From: Acanthornis magna
Lineage: Eukaryota > Chordata > Aves > Passeriformes > Acanthizidae
Assembly (NCBI GenBank): GCA_036785705.1
Contig: JAWUZG010000353.1
Location: 744,001-808,000, forward strand
Direction of reading: 5' to 3'
DNA length: 64,000 nt
The position numbers and the translations under genes are program-made. Positions within the stretch are counted from its first letter, which is position 1. Each line of letters starts with the position of its first letter. This document shows, one piece after another, positions 62,401 to 64,000 of this stretch. The notes under the pieces were generated by a model, which ran no database searches, was not told the origin of the DNA, and saw only the letters and a program-made list of their open reading frames with translations.

Positions 62401-64000
62401 TGCTGCACTGGACGTAATTTCAGTTCCTGGCTGGGGAAGGCTGGGGAATGGTGCAGGAATCACTTTGCTCCTTTGATGATTTTACAGAAGGGATGCCCAG
62501 GCTTTGGTCACCTCTCAGACACCAAACTTGGGCAGAGCTTGAACATCTCCAGGAAACAGTGCAATGCCTCTCATTTGAGAAAGCCTGCCCACAGTAATGG
62601 GCATAACTTCCTCCCTACATGTGCTCCTTTGAGCCCTCCTTCAAGCAAAATAAGGGTCTTACTGTATAAACCCCCCAGATCGCTCAAACCGGCCAGGCCT
62701 GAGGCCTGAGCAGTGTGCAGGAATGGAGGAGAGTCAAACCTCCCACAAAAGCACCTCTGGGTTCTGTGGATGCCCTTTCAACAAGGTACTTGATACTGCT
62801 CAGACTTCTGCAATTCTATACCTAGCAGTCCTACACCTAAACAACTAAATGTGGCCTGTAAAATCTATTATTCCCAGCAATAGTGAATAATTTCTTATGC
62901 CATTAGCAGGGTGTAACCTTTTGGCAAGCCAGGACTTGGAATATTTCCCAACCATAATAATAAAAGCTTCAATATATGCAGGATGCTTTAACACAAAAGA
63001 GGTGACTAAACAGATAGCAGCCCTTTCTTGTAGCCATATAACCATGCTAAAATGAACAGCCTTCCCTTTGGTTAATGGTTCATCCAAGAACCTTCTGGTG
63101 CACTGAAATCTGACTGCAAGGATCCCTTACAGGAGTGTTTATGAAAGCCCAGCATTTCCAAACTGCCACTGCAATGTTGCAAGTGCTGATTGCTGGGCTC
63201 GCAGGATCAGCAATATTTTGGTCCAGAAAAGGCTGCAAAAGCTGTTTGCCAAACTTCCCATACATCACAGACTAACAACTTCCTTCTGTTCTCCCTGTAT
63301 TTATGATTTGCATAAATCTGCACCTCATCCCCCCTGAGATGGCAGCTTTGAGTCACCCTCAGCACTTCCATCGTCCCTTTGTCACCTCAGATGAGCCAAA
63401 ACACCTCCCTAATTCTCTGCCCCACCTACCAAAGCTGGGTCTCTGCTCCCCCTGGCCGACTCCTCCTCTCCTGCCACTCTTGTGACAGCTCTGCAAGCAA
63501 AGTTTGTGTTTCAAACCCATTTTGTGGGAGACGGGAATGCAGGAAGACACTGGAACACTCTCTGAGCTACAGAAACTGCCTATGAGAAAGAGCCATAAAT
63601 AAGAAATGTTTTGTTAATGCTGTAATGAAAACCGCATTGAGATCAGCTGTAATTGCTGTGCTTTGTGCAGGGACACATGAGCTGTGAGTGCCAAGGCTTT
63701 CAGAGCAGAGTGAGGGGATGGGGAACAGATACGCACAGAGCAGTGATATCACATTCCCCGCAGTCTCTGGATGGAGGGCAGAGATTTGCTCTGATGGGTT
63801 CATGTGCTGAGCAAACAGCTGTTCAAGGAGCTTTGAGGCTACAACAGAGCCTGGCAGAGCACCCCAGCATTGATTTGCTGCACCATCCCAGGCTCCCTCG
63901 GGGTAGGAGCCCTGGGCCAACACGGAGCAGCTCTGGAGCTGTCACCATCAGCTCCTTACTGGTGTCACAGTAAGACACCACCCAGGGCCCCCAGCAGCCC
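59426..64000 (-). other. ANTXR1: ANTXR1 intron upstream of exon A (continues beyond window)
   Basis: The exon preceding exon A should encode the earlier half of the Ig-like domain and end in phase 1. I searched the minus strand here for it and did not find it, so this is taken as intron. The only tandem structure is a 34-bp duplication (60198-60267). A short stretch at 60371-60420 resembles the other ancient SINE-like fragment at 8425-8485. The rest is ordinary sequence. Confidence 0.7.
60198..60267 (+). repeat. 34-bp direct duplication
   Basis: GCTTTGGGACAGGAGCACAT followed by TTCATCCCCACCTT occurs twice in succession (60198 and 60232) without differences, so it is recent. Confidence 0.92.

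Noticed and set aside
59426..64000. Upstream ANTXR1 exon completing the Ig-like domain
   Set aside because: No minus-strand segment with the expected content, an AG acceptor and a phase 1 donor was seen.

Overview
The window is vertebrate, most likely bird and probably songbird (passerine), genomic DNA. This rests on dense CR1 LINE 3' ends on both strands, several solo endogenous-retrovirus LTRs of avian type, and a multi-exon gene with canonical GT-AG introns. No bacterial, phage or operon-like organisation is present.

One gene is recognisable: ANTXR1 (TEM8, anthrax toxin receptor 1), on the minus strand. Seven consecutive internal coding exons were found at 59425-59356, 59069-58991, 42639-42544, 30338-30297, 22425-22330, 21842-21675 and 14502-14422. 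Joined, they give 632 nt, which is a split first codon plus 210 whole codons, with no stop and compatible phases at every junction. In order they encode the end of the extracellular Ig-like domain, the juxtamembrane stalk, the transmembrane helix with a cytoplasmic di-cysteine, a proline-rich and then acidic linker, and most of the conserved cytoplasmic domain. The 5' exons (signal peptide, von Willebrand A domain, most of the Ig-like domain) lie beyond base 64000. The exon for the proline-rich C-terminal tail, known from other vertebrates, was not found in the 14.4 kb below the last exon.

Everything else is intron or flank. 1-14421 (intron or 3' flank) holds a 201-bp-period duplication, a 21-bp minisatellite, a probable small LTR, a very clear 712-bp solo LTR with 5-bp target-site duplications (7432-8143), and two CR1 fragments. 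14503-21674 holds three CR1 fragments and an LTR whose apparent end is only 73 bp from an ANTXR1 splice donor. 22426-30296 holds three CR1 fragments. 30339-42543 holds a long CR1 3' end and three minisatellites, the largest being a 1.6-kb array of 18/19-bp units with higher-order structure (37690-39272). 42640-58990 holds a long TA microsatellite, CR1 fragments and up to three LTRs. 59426-64000 has little beyond a 34-bp duplication.

The long uninterrupted reading frames in the 37.7-39.3 kb array are an artefact of a repeat unit with no stop in any frame. I see no new multi-gene system. The most notable items are the higher-order minisatellite, the LTR beside an ANTXR1 splice donor, and the run of exon cassettes that can be skipped without breaking the frame.
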